Below are positions 38,149 to 46,569 of a DNA stretch of 64,000 nucleotides, piece after piece. This DNA comes from Roseimarinus sediminis. Its GTDB lineage: Bacteria > Bacteroidota > Bacteroidia > Bacteroidales > Prolixibacteraceae. The DNA is taken from assembly GCF_050433125.1 (NCBI RefSeq), contig NZ_JBNPXV010000013.1:74626-138625 (forward strand), given 5' to 3'. Position numbers and translations under genes: made by a program. Every line of letters begins with the position of its first letter. Position 1 is the first letter of the stretch. Below the pieces are notes generated by a model, which worked only from the letters and a program-made list of their open reading frames with translations, was not told the DNA's origin and did no database searches.

Positions 38149-38691
38149 ATGCGTAAACTGAAAAACAGCGAACTGAAACGGATTGATATCGAAACTTTCA
38201 AAAGAAGCAACAAAACGCCTTTGGTGGTGGTGCTCGACAACATCCGCAGTGCCAACAACATTGGGTCGGTTTTTCGTACTTCCGATGCGCTGTTGATCGA
38301 GCACCTTTACCTGTGCGGCTATACGGCCACTCCGCCACAAAAGGACATTCACAAAACAGCACTCGGTGCCGAAAAATCGGTCGACTGGACTTATTTTAAA
38401 GACACCCTTGAGGCGGTCAATCAACTAAAAGAACAGGGATACATGGTATATGCCATCGAGCAGGTTGATAAAAGCATCAGTCTGCCCGACTTTCAACCCT
38501 CACAACTCGACCGCATTGCCCTGGTTTTCGGCAACGAGGTAAAAGGGGTTCAGCAAAAAGTAGTGGATGCCTGCCACGGAGCCATCGAGATCCCCCAGTA
38601 TGGCACCAAGCATTCGTTCAACATTGCCGTAAGTGCCGGCATCGTTTTGTGGGATCTTTTCAATAAATTAATGTTTAAAGAACCCGATTGA
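38149..38691 (+). CDS. TrmH/SpoU-family RNA methyltransferase
   Basis: The 180-residue protein has the SPOUT knot pattern: VVVLDNIRSANNIGSVFRTSD near the N-terminus (motif 1 with the key Asn and Arg), LVFGNEVKGVQQKVVDAC (motif 2), and IEIPQYGTKHSFNIAVSAGI (motif 3). It should methylate 2'-O-ribose of tRNA or rRNA, and the exact target is not fixed. ATG 38149 is chosen because the upstream frame from 38086 overlaps arcA and reads as an unrelated Lys-rich prefix. It lies 20 bases after arcA and is probably cotranscribed. Confidence 0.9.
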   Translation: MRKLKNSELKRIDIETFKRSNKTPLVVVLDNIRSANNIGSVFRTSDALLIEHLYLCGYTATPPQKDIHKTALGAEKSVDWTYFKDTLEAVNQLKEQGYMVYAIEQVDKSISLPDFQPSQLDRIALVFGNEVKGVQQKVVDACHGAIEIPQYGTKHSFNIAVSAGIVLWDLFNKLMFKEPD

Positions 38692-38729
38692 AATAGCAGG
38701 AGACTAAATTCACTGCTAAACACAGCATC

Positions 38730-39533
38730 ATGAAAATCGAAGAAAACGACATTATTATTGAAAGCTGGAATGAGCTGTGCGACAGCTTATTTGTCGATTC
38801 ATGGAACTGCAGCATCAACCGTTACCGTACCGACTATGCCTACCGTGGACTAAACGATAAGAGCTGGAAACTCGAAAACAGCTTTATGCGCAACTGTTGC
38901 AATAATCCCAACCTTGAATATCATATGTTGCGCAATTTCAGGAAATACGCGAAGATGCCCGACTCTGGCCTTTTCTCAAGCGATTGGAAAGTAATTACCA
39001 TTGGTCAGCACTATGGGCTTCCAACCCGACTGCTCGACTGGACATACTCCCCATTTATTGCTGCCCATTTTGCTACCAACGACATCAGTCGTTACGACAA
39101 AGACGCTGTAATATGGCTACTAAATTTTGTAAAGATCAACCACTTGCTGCCCCCTCCTTTCCGCACCGTACTTGAACAGGAGAAAGCCAATGCTTTTACC
39201 ATCGAAATGATTGAAAACGCAGTTCCTACCATCAATCAATTCGATCGGCTTACAAAAGACGAACTGCTGCTCTTTTTTGAACCTCCTTCGATCGATGATC
39301 GCATCATCAACCAGTTTGCCTTTTTCTCGGCCATGTCGAATCCGATAGCACCATTGGAGAATTGGCTCAGCTCCCATCCCGATCTTTATAAAAGAATTAT
39401 CATCCCGGCACAACTCAAATGGGAAGTGCGCGATAAACTCGATCAGGCAAACATCACTGAACGCATCCTTTTCCCCGGTCTCGACGGACTGGCCAAATGG
39501 CTGTCGCGTCATTACACACCGAAGATTGATTAA
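38730..39533 (+). CDS. FRG-domain protein
   Basis: The 267-residue protein has the FRG domain at the N-terminus: YAYRGLNDKSWKLENSFMR (the F/Y-RG motif that names the family) and ITIGQHYGLPTRLLDWTYSP, followed by FIAAHFAT. The C-terminal half (about residues 150-267) has no recognised motif. FRG domains are of unknown biochemical role. They occur in toxins, phage-linked and defence contexts as well as stand-alone genes. It follows the TrmH-type gene by 38 bases. No antitoxin-like small gene adjoins it. Confidence 0.88.
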   Translation: MKIEENDIIIESWNELCDSLFVDSWNCSINRYRTDYAYRGLNDKSWKLENSFMRNCCNNPNLEYHMLRNFRKYAKMPDSGLFSSDWKVITIGQHYGLPTRLLDWTYSPFIAAHFATNDISRYDKDAVIWLLNFVKINHLLPPPFRTVLEQEKANAFTIEMIENAVPTINQFDRLTKDELLLFFEPPSIDDRIINQFAFFSAMSNPIAPLENWLSSHPDLYKRIIIPAQLKWEVRDKLDQANITERILFPGLDGLAKWLSRHYTPKID

Positions 39534-39547
39534 AATCCCCAGACTAC

Positions 39548-40660
39548 TTATTTCTTTAGCGTAAATTGTGCCAACAGCTGTTTCAAACTTTCGGCCTGTG
39601 CCGAAAGTTCTTCAGCACTGGATGCCATTTCTTCCGATGAAGCTGCATTTTGCTGTGTGGTATTGTTCATTTCGTGCAGCGATGCATTTAACTGTTGAAT
39701 GCCGCCCCCCGATTCGATATTGGTTTGAACCAGATCCTGTACATTCACCGAAGTTTTTTCCAGCTCCGGAATCAAACGCGCAATGTCCTTCCCGGCTGTT
39801 TCTGAGTCTTTCTGATTGGACTGTGAAATGGCATTCACCTCACTGGCCAGCTTCTTACTTTCGCTGGCCAACTTTTGTACCTCGTCGGCCACCACCGCAA
39901 AACCTTTTCCGTGCTCTCCTGCCCTTGCTGCCTCCACGGCTGCATTCAAGGCCAGAATATTGGTTTGAAATGCGATATTGCTCACTCCGTTAATTTTTTC
40001 GCTTATTTCACCATAGGTTTTCATGGCAGCCCTGAGTCCGTTGAGCATGCCATTGATGCCCTCCATCACCTGCTCGGTCATCTCACCAGTCATTCTCGAT
40101 TTGCTGATGTTATTGGCAATTACATTCGATATTTCTTCGAAAGTTGAGCTAACTTCCTCAATGTTCGAAGCCTGTTCGCTGGCGCTTCCCGATAGTTCTT
40201 CAGCGATTGCACTTAGCTGAATGCTACTGTTATTAAGCTGTTCCGAAGTTATCTGAATCTCAGAAAGTACACGGTTCAGCGCTTCAACATGATGGAACAG
40301 GGCATTGTTTAGCCGGGCCACCTCGTCACTGCCCTGTACTTCTTCAATTTCCATATCCAACTGTCCTTCGGATAGTTGTAGCACTTTATCAATCGAGCGA
40401 TTGATTGGCTTGGAAATGGTTTTTCGAATTAACAGAAAAATACCTATACCAACCCCAAAATTAAGTGGCAAAACCCAAAGGATATGAATTTGGCCCAAAA
40501 TACCCACCATATACATATCAAAACTTACCAGCAGAGCCAAAATAACTGCTGCCCGCGAAATTCTGAACATAAATGATTTCTTGAAAATTAACTTCAGGAT
40601 CATACTGGCAGCAGGAAAGCTGCCCACCGATACCAGTGCAGCAAACAAATAATCGTTCAT
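39548..40660 (-). CDS. Methyl-accepting chemotaxis protein without a sensor domain
   Basis: The 370-residue protein has about three hydrophobic helices in its first 80 residues, with a basic loop between them, and no room for a periplasmic ligand domain. A HAMP-like segment (RKTISKPINRSIDKVLQLSEG, about residues 79-99) follows. The C-terminal signalling coil has the conserved tip INGVSNIAFQTNILALNAAV, then EAARAGEHGKGFAVVADEVQ. No cheA, cheW or cheB/R gene adjoins it. Sensing by the membrane segments themselves or by a partner is a reasonable guess. TACCTTTG at 40774-40781 is its probable -7 element, leaving a leader of about 108 bases. Confidence 0.92.
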   Translation of the reverse strand: MNDYLFAALVSVGSFPAASMILKLIFKKSFMFRISRAAVILALLVSFDMYMVGILGQIHILWVLPLNFGVGIGIFLLIRKTISKPINRSIDKVLQLSEGQLDMEIEEVQGSDEVARLNNALFHHVEALNRVLSEIQITSEQLNNSSIQLSAIAEELSGSASEQASNIEEVSSTFEEISNVIANNISKSRMTGEMTEQVMEGINGMLNGLRAAMKTYGEISEKINGVSNIAFQTNILALNAAVEAARAGEHGKGFAVVADEVQKLASESKKLASEVNAISQSNQKDSETAGKDIARLIPELEKTSVNVQDLVQTNIESGGGIQQLNASLHEMNNTTQQNAASSEEMASSAEELSAQAESLKQLLAQFTLKK

Positions 40661-40932
40661 CCCCTCTTCTTTTTAAAATAAAACACCCTTGTTCTTCGAA
40701 CTGCCACAGCTTACCCATTGCAGAAGACAGTACGCTATAACTTCTCCCTTAAGAAAAGTATCAATTTTGCGTGCAAAGGTAGGTGGCAATGCGGGAAACA
40801 CATTTCTTATTGATAAGCAGAAAAAAGAATTAATTACAAATTAAGGTTGAAGGGCCATTAAACGTTCCAAAAGAAATTCATTTTAGATATCCTTAGGGCA
40901 CGGACGATCATTAGCGTTTCACCCACAAGAAA
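40661..40932. other. Intergenic region between the MCP and tRNA-Ala
   Basis: This stretch holds the MCP leader, its probable promoter and about 150 bases with no recognised gene or repeat before the tRNA terminator. Confidence 0.5.
40774..40781 (-). promoter_or_regulatory. -7 promoter element for the MCP gene
   Basis: The minus strand reads TACCTTTG, matching TAnnTTTG. No -33 TTG at the expected spacing was seen. Confidence 0.45.
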
Positions 40933-40962
40933 AAAGAGTTAGCAAAATCTTGCTAACTCTTT
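40933..40962 (-). terminator. tRNA-Ala terminator
   Basis: A perfect 13-bp stem (40933-40945 with 40950-40962) with a 4-base loop starts 11 bases beyond the tRNA 3' end. On the minus strand it is followed by a TTTTT-containing tract. Confidence 0.85.
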
Positions 40963-40972
40963 CATTTTCAAG

Positions 40973-41046
40973 TGGAGAATATCGGAATCGAACCGATGAC
41001 CTTTTGACTGCCAGTCAAACGCTCTAGCCAACTGAGCTAATCCCCC
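40973..41046 (-). tRNA. tRNA-Ala (anticodon GGC)
   Basis: The 74-base sequence folds as a cloverleaf: acceptor GGGGGAU/AUUCUCC with the G3-U70 pair that marks alanine tRNAs, D-loop region AGCUCAGUUGGCUAGAGC, anticodon loop CUGGCAG (anticodon GGC, codon GCC), T-arm with GGUUCGAUUCC, and discriminator A. The terminal CCA is not encoded. A clear promoter lies 19 bases upstream. Confidence 0.96.
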
Positions 41047-41064
41047 GTTGTTTTTTTGGTGCTG

Positions 41065-41097
41065 CAAATATATAATTTTTTCTGAAAAACCACTCAA
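41065..41097 (-). promoter_or_regulatory. Promoter of tRNA-Ala
   Basis: On the minus strand TATATTTG (41065-41072) matches TAnnTTTG, with TTG at 41095-41097, 22 bases upstream. Transcription should begin about 12 bases before the tRNA. Confidence 0.6.
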
Positions 41098-41182
41098 CAC
41101 AAAATAAAATATCATTTGGAATGAAAATTGCTTTATTATTTCCATCTAACCTTCACTGCAAACTGACCATAAAACTCAAATT

Positions 41183-41851
41183 ATGGAAACGAAAAAAAAC
41201 CCGCGTGTGAATCTTGAAAACAGAAAAAGGGAGTTTTTTCTGTACGGACTGATCATTAGTTTGACCCTGGTGCTTCTGGCCTTTAAAGGGACCAAAGAAG
41301 TTGCAGTCATTGAAATCCCGGAAGCCAGAGATGGTGCCGATGTGGCCGAAATCTTTATTCCGCCAACCCATGAGCCGGAAAAAAAGATCATTCAACCTCC
41401 GCCACCATTGAAATTATTCAACACCATTAACATTGTTAACAACAATGAAAAAACAGCAGCTGTTGAATTAGCTTTTGATGAATTGGACGATCCACTTCCG
41501 CTACCGTACATTCCGGAAGAAAAAGAGCCAGACGACGAACCAGTCCTTTTTGCTGAACAGATGCCCGAATTCCCGGGTGGAATGGCCAGTCTTAACCGCT
41601 GGTTAAGTCGCAATCTGGTTTATCCTGCTTCGGCTCAGCAATTGGGACTCGAAGGCAGAGTTTATCTTAATTTTGTAGTGGGCAAAGATGGCTCCATAAG
41701 CAACATTAACGTAAGCCGTGGAGTTGCCCCCCTGCTCGACCAGGAAGCAATCAGGGTCATTTCAACCATGCCAAAATGGAATCCCGGCATGCAAAATGGC
41801 GTCCCGGTTAAGGTCTCCTACAATATATTTGTACGCTTTCAACTCAACTAA
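41183..41851 (+). CDS. tonB: TonB energy-transducing protein (first of two)
   Basis: The 222-residue protein spans the inner membrane once (FLYGLIISLTLVLLAFKG, about residues 15-32). It has a Pro/Glu-rich periplasmic stretch (IPPTHEPEKKIIQPPPPLK), then a TonB C-terminal domain: EQMPEFPGGMASLNRWLSRN, LEGRVYLNFVVGKDGSISN, and MPKWNPGMQNGVPVKVSYNI. It would pass proton-motive energy from ExbB/ExbD to outer-membrane receptors such as those in this window. ExbB/ExbD genes are not present. The start ATG 41183 gives METKKNPRVNLENRKREF, the usual Bacteroidota N-terminus. Confidence 0.93.
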   Translation: METKKNPRVNLENRKREFFLYGLIISLTLVLLAFKGTKEVAVIEIPEARDGADVAEIFIPPTHEPEKKIIQPPPPLKLFNTINIVNNNEKTAAVELAFDELDDPLPLPYIPEEKEPDDEPVLFAEQMPEFPGGMASLNRWLSRNLVYPASAQQLGLEGRVYLNFVVGKDGSISNINVSRGVAPLLDQEAIRVISTMPKWNPGMQNGVPVKVSYNIFVRFQLN

Positions 41852-41986
41852 ACGCAGCAATAGCAGTAAGCACTAACAAAAGTGTTCGTTCGGAAAGAAA
41901 ATATCTTACTCAGATAGGCCATTTAAGAGATATTTTTTAACTTTAGCCGCTCTATTTTGAATATTAAATGCATTAAATAATTTTTT

Positions 41987-42670
41987 ATGGAACTTAAGAA
42001 AGCACCTAAAGCTGATCTTGAAAACAAGCGGAACATCTTTGTTCAGCTTGGCCTGGTGATTTCCCTTGGAATTGTTCTTACAGCTTTCAACATCAACGAC
42101 CGCGTGAAGTCGGCCGACACGCTTGGAACACTTGCAACTGAGGAGATTGAAGATGAGGTAATCCCCATTACACGGCAGGAAGAGATCAAACCACCACCAC
42201 CGCCACCACCACCAAAAGTGGTCGAGGTGTTAACCATTATCGACGACGATGTGGAACTGGAAGAAGAATTTGAATTTGAATCGACCGAAGCCGATGATGA
42301 GACCATCATCGATGCTGTTCCTGTTATCGATGCTGATGAATCGGAAGAAGAATCGGAAGTTTTCGTAATTGTAGAGGACATGCCCGAATTTCCCGGAGGA
42401 GAACTGGCACTTAGAAAATGGATTGCCAGCAACGTTGATTACCCGGTTATTGCAGCCGAGAATGGCATCCAGGGCAAGGTGTATGTTCAATTTGTGGTTG
42501 ACAAGGATGGTAGCGTTACCAATGCACGTATTGCACGTGGCGTTGACCCATCGCTCGATCAGGAAGCACTCAGGGTGGTAAACAATCTGCCACGTTGGAA
42601 ACCTGGAAAACAAAGGGGTAAACCAGTACGCGTATCGTATACTGTACCCATTAATTTCCAGTTACAATAG
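41987..42670 (+). CDS. tonB: TonB energy-transducing protein (second of two)
   Basis: The 227-residue protein is a paralogue of the preceding gene, with the same plan: N-terminal ELKKAPKADLENKRNIFVQL before the membrane helix, a Pro-rich run (PPPPPPPPKVVEVL), an acidic linker (about residues 82-122), and the TonB domain (EDMPEFPGGELALRKWIAS, IQGKVYVQFVVDKDGSVTN, LPRWKPGKQRGKPVRVSYTV). The linker is longer and more acidic than in the first copy. A terminator follows. The two genes are 135 bases apart and probably arose by tandem duplication. Confidence 0.93.
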   Translation: MELKKAPKADLENKRNIFVQLGLVISLGIVLTAFNINDRVKSADTLGTLATEEIEDEVIPITRQEEIKPPPPPPPPKVVEVLTIIDDDVELEEEFEFESTEADDETIIDAVPVIDADESEEESEVFVIVEDMPEFPGGELALRKWIASNVDYPVIAAENGIQGKVYVQFVVDKDGSVTNARIARGVDPSLDQEALRVVNNLPRWKPGKQRGKPVRVSYTVPINFQLQ

Positions 42671-42693
42671 TTAACTTGAATCAAAAAAAATAT

Positions 42694-42728
42694 CCTGGTT
42701 CCACCAATAGGCGGGATCAGGTTTTTTT
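42694..42728 (+). terminator. Rho-independent terminator
   Basis: CCTGGTTCC (42694-42702) pairs with GGGATCAGG (42713-42721), two of nine pairs being G-T, and seven T's follow. It ends the tonB pair 11 bases before the hflX start codon. Confidence 0.75.
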
Positions 42729-42739
42729 GTGTTGAGCAT

Positions 42740-43969
42740 ATGGAAAATACAACAAACAGCCAGACAGAAAATGAAAAAGTGGTTTTGGTCGGTCTGATCA
42801 ATCAGGATCAGGATGAGATCAAAGCCAATGAGTACATCGATGAACTTGAGTTTCTGGCACGAACAGCCGGAGCCGATGTGATTGGTAAGTTCTTTCAGCG
42901 ACTGGAGGTTCCCAACGTGGCAACCTTTGTTGGCACAGGAAAACTCGATGAGATTTCGAATTACATCAAGGAACATGAAGCCGACACCATTATTTTCGAC
43001 GATGAACTCACACCTACACAGCTGAGAAACATTGAGAAACGACTCGAATGCAAAGTGCTCGACCGTACCAATCTCATTCTCGACATTTTCGCCAGCCGCG
43101 CACAAACTGCCTATGCAAAAACACAGGTCGAACTGGCACAGCTTCAGTACACCCTGCCCCGGCTTACCCGAATGTGGACCCACCTTGAGCGGCAACGCGG
43201 AGGAATTGGCCTCAGGGGACCTGGTGAAACGCAGATCGAAACCGACCGTCGAATCATTCTTACCAAAATTGCGCGGCTGAAAGAACAGCTGAAAAAAATT
43301 GACAAGCAAATGACAACCCAGCGAAAAAACCGGGGAAAACTGGTAAGAGCCGCCCTCATTGGCTATACCAACGTAGGGAAATCAACCATGATGAACCTGC
43401 TTACCAAATCGGAAGTATTTGCTGAAAACAAACTCTTTGCGACCCTCGACACCACCGTACGAAAAATGGTCGTTGGGAATTTGCCCTTCCTGCTAACCGA
43501 CACCGTTGGTTTTATCAGAAAATTGCCTCACGGACTGGTCGAATCGTTTAAATCGACGCTCGACGAGGTGCGTGAAGCTGATATTCTCCTGCACATTGTC
43601 GATATTTCGCATCCGGGCTTCGAAGAACAAATCGAAACAGTTAATCAGACCCTCGAAGAAATTGAAGCTGGGAATAAACCGACCATCTATGTTTTTAACA
43701 AAATCGATGCCTTTACCTATGTTGAAAAAGAGGAAGATGATTTAAGTGAAACAAGCCGCGAAAACTGGTCGCTCGAAGACTGGAAGAACAGCTGGATGGC
43801 AAAAAACAATACGCCCTCGATCTTTATCTCTGCCAGGGAAAAAATCAACATTGAAGAACTTAAAACACTGATGTACGAGGAAGTAAAGAAAATCCACGTG
43901 ACCCGTTTTCCCTACAACGATTTTCTTTATGGCAATGAATTCGAAGAAAACGACTCAGACATCGAATAG
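42740..43969 (+). CDS. hflX: Ribosome-associated GTPase HflX
   Basis: HflX is a GTPase that binds and splits stalled ribosomes. The N-terminal HflX domain has FFQRLEVPNVATFVGTGKLD and QTAYAKTQVELAQLQYTLPR, LRGPGETQIETDRR follows, and the G domain has Walker A GYTNVGKSTMMN, G3 DTVGFIRKLPHGLVESFKST, and G4 NKID. The 409 residues match the family. Its 3' end overlaps the convergent folK gene by 15 bases. Confidence 0.96.
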   Translation: MENTTNSQTENEKVVLVGLINQDQDEIKANEYIDELEFLARTAGADVIGKFFQRLEVPNVATFVGTGKLDEISNYIKEHEADTIIFDDELTPTQLRNIEKRLECKVLDRTNLILDIFASRAQTAYAKTQVELAQLQYTLPRLTRMWTHLERQRGGIGLRGPGETQIETDRRIILTKIARLKEQLKKIDKQMTTQRKNRGKLVRAALIGYTNVGKSTMMNLLTKSEVFAENKLFATLDTTVRKMVVGNLPFLLTDTVGFIRKLPHGLVESFKSTLDEVREADILLHIVDISHPGFEEQIETVNQTLEEIEAGNKPTIYVFNKIDAFTYVEKEEDDLSETSRENWSLEDWKNSWMAKNNTPSIFISAREKINIEELKTLMYEEVKKIHVTRFPYNDFLYGNEFEENDSDIE

Positions 43970-44461
43970 CAATGAGCCCATCTGCTTAACACTTCCCTGA
44001 TCGGGGCATTGCTTAAGTAGCTCCCTGATGGTGAGATTCAGCGTTGGATGCACAAAGTCGGGGGCTATTTCACAAAGTGGTTCAAGAACAAAACGCCGAT
44101 TGTGCAGATGGGGGTGTGGCAGTGTCAATTCCGGCTCCGAAAGGATGATGTTCTCATAAAACAAAATATCAATATCGATGGCTCTTGAAGCATATCCGCC
44201 AGACAGGTTTCGTTTCCGGCCCAATTGCTTTTCCACATCGAGGCATCTCGAAATCATTTCGCCGGGTTCCAGGTCGGTAATTACCTCAACGGCCAGGTTG
44301 TAAAACGATTCAGCAGCTTCAAAACCCCAGGGAGCAGTTTCATAAATACCTGACAAATCGATGATCTGACCTACACCTACATTGATGTATCGGATCGCCC
44401 TTGCCAGATTCAACTTCCGATCGCCCATATTCGATCCCAATGATAAAAATGCCTTTTTCAT
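43955..44461 (-). CDS. folK: 2-amino-4-hydroxy-6-hydroxymethyldihydropteridine diphosphokinase
   Basis: FolK pyrophosphorylates 6-hydroxymethyl-dihydropterin in folate synthesis. The sequence has FLSLGSNMGDRKLNLARAI at the N-terminus, ETAPWG, YNLAVEVITDLEPGEM, and RAIDIDILFYENIILSEPEL followed by LPHPHLHNRRFVLEPL, the family's catalytic region. ATG 44461 (MKKAFLSLGS) fits relatives better than TTG 44470. This gives 168 residues. It overlaps the end of hflX. Confidence 0.95.
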   Translation of the reverse strand: MKKAFLSLGSNMGDRKLNLARAIRYINVGVGQIIDLSGIYETAPWGFEAAESFYNLAVEVITDLEPGEMISRCLDVEKQLGRKRNLSGGYASRAIDIDILFYENIILSEPELTLPHPHLHNRRFVLEPLCEIAPDFVHPTLNLTIRELLKQCPDQGSVKQMGSLLFDV

Positions 44462-44692
44462 CTTCTCCAATTTTCAGTAATCCCCTCCTGCCTTTCAAAA
44501 TCAATCACGCTGCTAATAGATCCCCGTGCTTATGAGCTGACAAAGTACTTAAAAATTCCAGCCTTAAGCTACTTTTTTTTGACGTCCGTAGCTTCTGTGT
44601 CCACAAATAATCATTTCAAGTGTTGTAACAAATTCAGCGCGATGATTACTAACTTAGCAAACGCGTCAAATATAAACTAAAAATAAAAATAG

Positions 44693-46474
44693 ATGAGAAG
44701 TTTTTTAAAGTACACGCTTGCAAGCATAACAGGCATTATTATTGCCAGTCTGCTTGGATTTTTTATCATGGCAGGAATTTTTTCAGCCATTGTCGCATCG
44801 AGCGAAAAAGAAGTTCATATTAAAGATCATTCGGTATTGGTGTTGAAACTCGACGCCCAGCTAAGCGACCGGGCACCCAATAATCCCTTTCAAGACCTTG
44901 AGTTACCAGGTTTCGAAGGCAGCAAACGCTTAGGCCTTGACGAAATTACCGAGGCCATCGAAAAAGCAAAACACGAAAGCAAAATCAAAGGGATCTACCT
45001 CAAGCTGGATAATGTAATGGGAGGTTATGCCATGGCTGAAGAAATCAGAAATGCACTGGCCGATTTCAAGCAGGAGTCGGGAAAATTTGTTTATGCCTAT
45101 TCATCGACCTACTCACAAAAGGCCTACTATCTTGCTTCGGTTGCCGACAAGGTATTTATTAATCCCGAAGGCATGCTTGAATTTGCAGGACTTGCATCAC
45201 AGCATTCCTTTTATAAAAATGCACTGGAAAAACTCGGCATCGAAGTGCAGGTAATCAGGCATGGTAAATTTAAAGCAGCCGTTGAACCCTTCATGCTCGA
45301 AGAAATGAGTGCAGAAAACCGGGAACAAATCGAAGTTTACATCGGAAGTATCTGGAATAATGTTGTTAATCAAATCGGGCAGTCACGCGGATTAAGTCCT
45401 GAGAAACTAAACCAGCTGGCCGATAAAAACATGACCTTTCAGCCTGCCGGCGAATTGCTGGCCAGCGGATTGGTCGACAGCATCGTTTACGAAGATCAGT
45501 TCCTCGATTTTCTGCGCGAAGCTACCGGCACCGCCGAAGACAAAGAAATCAATGCCCACTCGGTGGCCGACATGAAATCGGTAGCCGCTCCCCGCAAGGG
45601 CAAAGGACTTGCAAAGGATAAAATTGCTGTAATTTATGGTATTGGTGAAATTGGCATGAGCGCTTCGCCCTTCGATGATGAATCGATTTCAGGTCCTTAC
45701 CTTGCACGCGAAATCAGGAAAGCACGAAAAGATTCCACCATTAAGGCCATCGTTTTCCGTATTAATTCTCCCGGAGGAAGTTCACTGGCTTCTGATCTGA
45801 TCTGGCGCGAGGTGGTACTTGCTCAACAGCTTAAACCAGTTGTGGTTTCAATGGGCGATGTGGCTGCTTCGGGGGGATACTACATCGCCTGTGCTGCCGA
45901 CAGCATTGTGGCCAACCCAACCACCATTACCGGATCGATTGGCGTATTCGGACTGGTTCCCAACATGGAAGAACTCTTCGAAGACAAGCTGGGCATCAAC
46001 AACGAAGTGGTTAAGACCAACGAATTGAGCGACCTGCCTTCAGTAACACGACCAATGAGCACCATCGAAAAAGCACAAATGCAAAACATGGTTGAAACAG
46101 TTTACGATACCTTTGTAAAACATGTGGCCGAAGGCCGGAACATGTCGTACGAAGCCGTTGATGCCATCGGACAGGGCCGTGTGTGGACCGGCGAAAATGC
46201 CAAAGAACTGGGATTGGTCGATGTACTTGGCAACCTCGACACAGCCATCGACATTGCTGCAGAACTGGCACAACTCGAAAACTATCGCACCGTGCAGCTT
46301 CCAAAGCAAAAAGATCCGATTGCTGAGTTAATGGAAGGCTTCTCAAGCGAACTGAAGTATCGCGTTATCAAAAATGAATTGGGCGAAGGCACCAGGTATT
46401 ATAAAACCCTCGAAAAAATCAAAAACAGCAGAGGAATTCTTACAAGAATGCCCTACGAAGTGGTAATCGAGTAG
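44693..46474 (+). CDS. sppA: Signal peptide peptidase SppA, 67-kDa type
   Basis: SppA is a membrane-anchored serine protease that degrades cleaved signal peptides. The protein has 593 residues with one N-terminal transmembrane helix (LASITGIIIASLLGFFIMAG). Two S49 repeats follow. The catalytic Lys lies in RHGKFKAAVEPFML (about residue 192) and the Ser in GDVAASGGYYIACAAD (about residue 392), the typical split Ser-Lys dyad. The C-terminal half has the INSPGGS motif. TAACTTAGC at 44650-44658 is a possible -7 element. A terminator follows the gene. Confidence 0.95.
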   Translation: MRSFLKYTLASITGIIIASLLGFFIMAGIFSAIVASSEKEVHIKDHSVLVLKLDAQLSDRAPNNPFQDLELPGFEGSKRLGLDEITEAIEKAKHESKIKGIYLKLDNVMGGYAMAEEIRNALADFKQESGKFVYAYSSTYSQKAYYLASVADKVFINPEGMLEFAGLASQHSFYKNALEKLGIEVQVIRHGKFKAAVEPFMLEEMSAENREQIEVYIGSIWNNVVNQIGQSRGLSPEKLNQLADKNMTFQPAGELLASGLVDSIVYEDQFLDFLREATGTAEDKEINAHSVADMKSVAAPRKGKGLAKDKIAVIYGIGEIGMSASPFDDESISGPYLAREIRKARKDSTIKAIVFRINSPGGSSLASDLIWREVVLAQQLKPVVVSMGDVAASGGYYIACAADSIVANPTTITGSIGVFGLVPNMEELFEDKLGINNEVVKTNELSDLPSVTRPMSTIEKAQMQNMVETVYDTFVKHVAEGRNMSYEAVDAIGQGRVWTGENAKELGLVDVLGNLDTAIDIAAELAQLENYRTVQLPKQKDPIAELMEGFSSELKYRVIKNELGEGTRYYKTLEKIKNSRGILTRMPYEVVIE

Positions 46475-46493
46475 TAGTTTACACCAATACAAG

Positions 46494-46527
46494 AAAGGTT
46501 GTCTGTACTTTACAGGCAACTTTTTTT
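46494..46527 (+). terminator. Rho-independent terminator
   Basis: AAAGGTTGTCTGTA pairs with TACAGGCAACTTT with one bulge and one G-T pair, followed by a T7 run. It follows sppA. Confidence 0.7.
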
Positions 46528-46569
46528 GTGCGTGTCACTCTTCTTCGTAACTTACCCCACTGTTAACAC

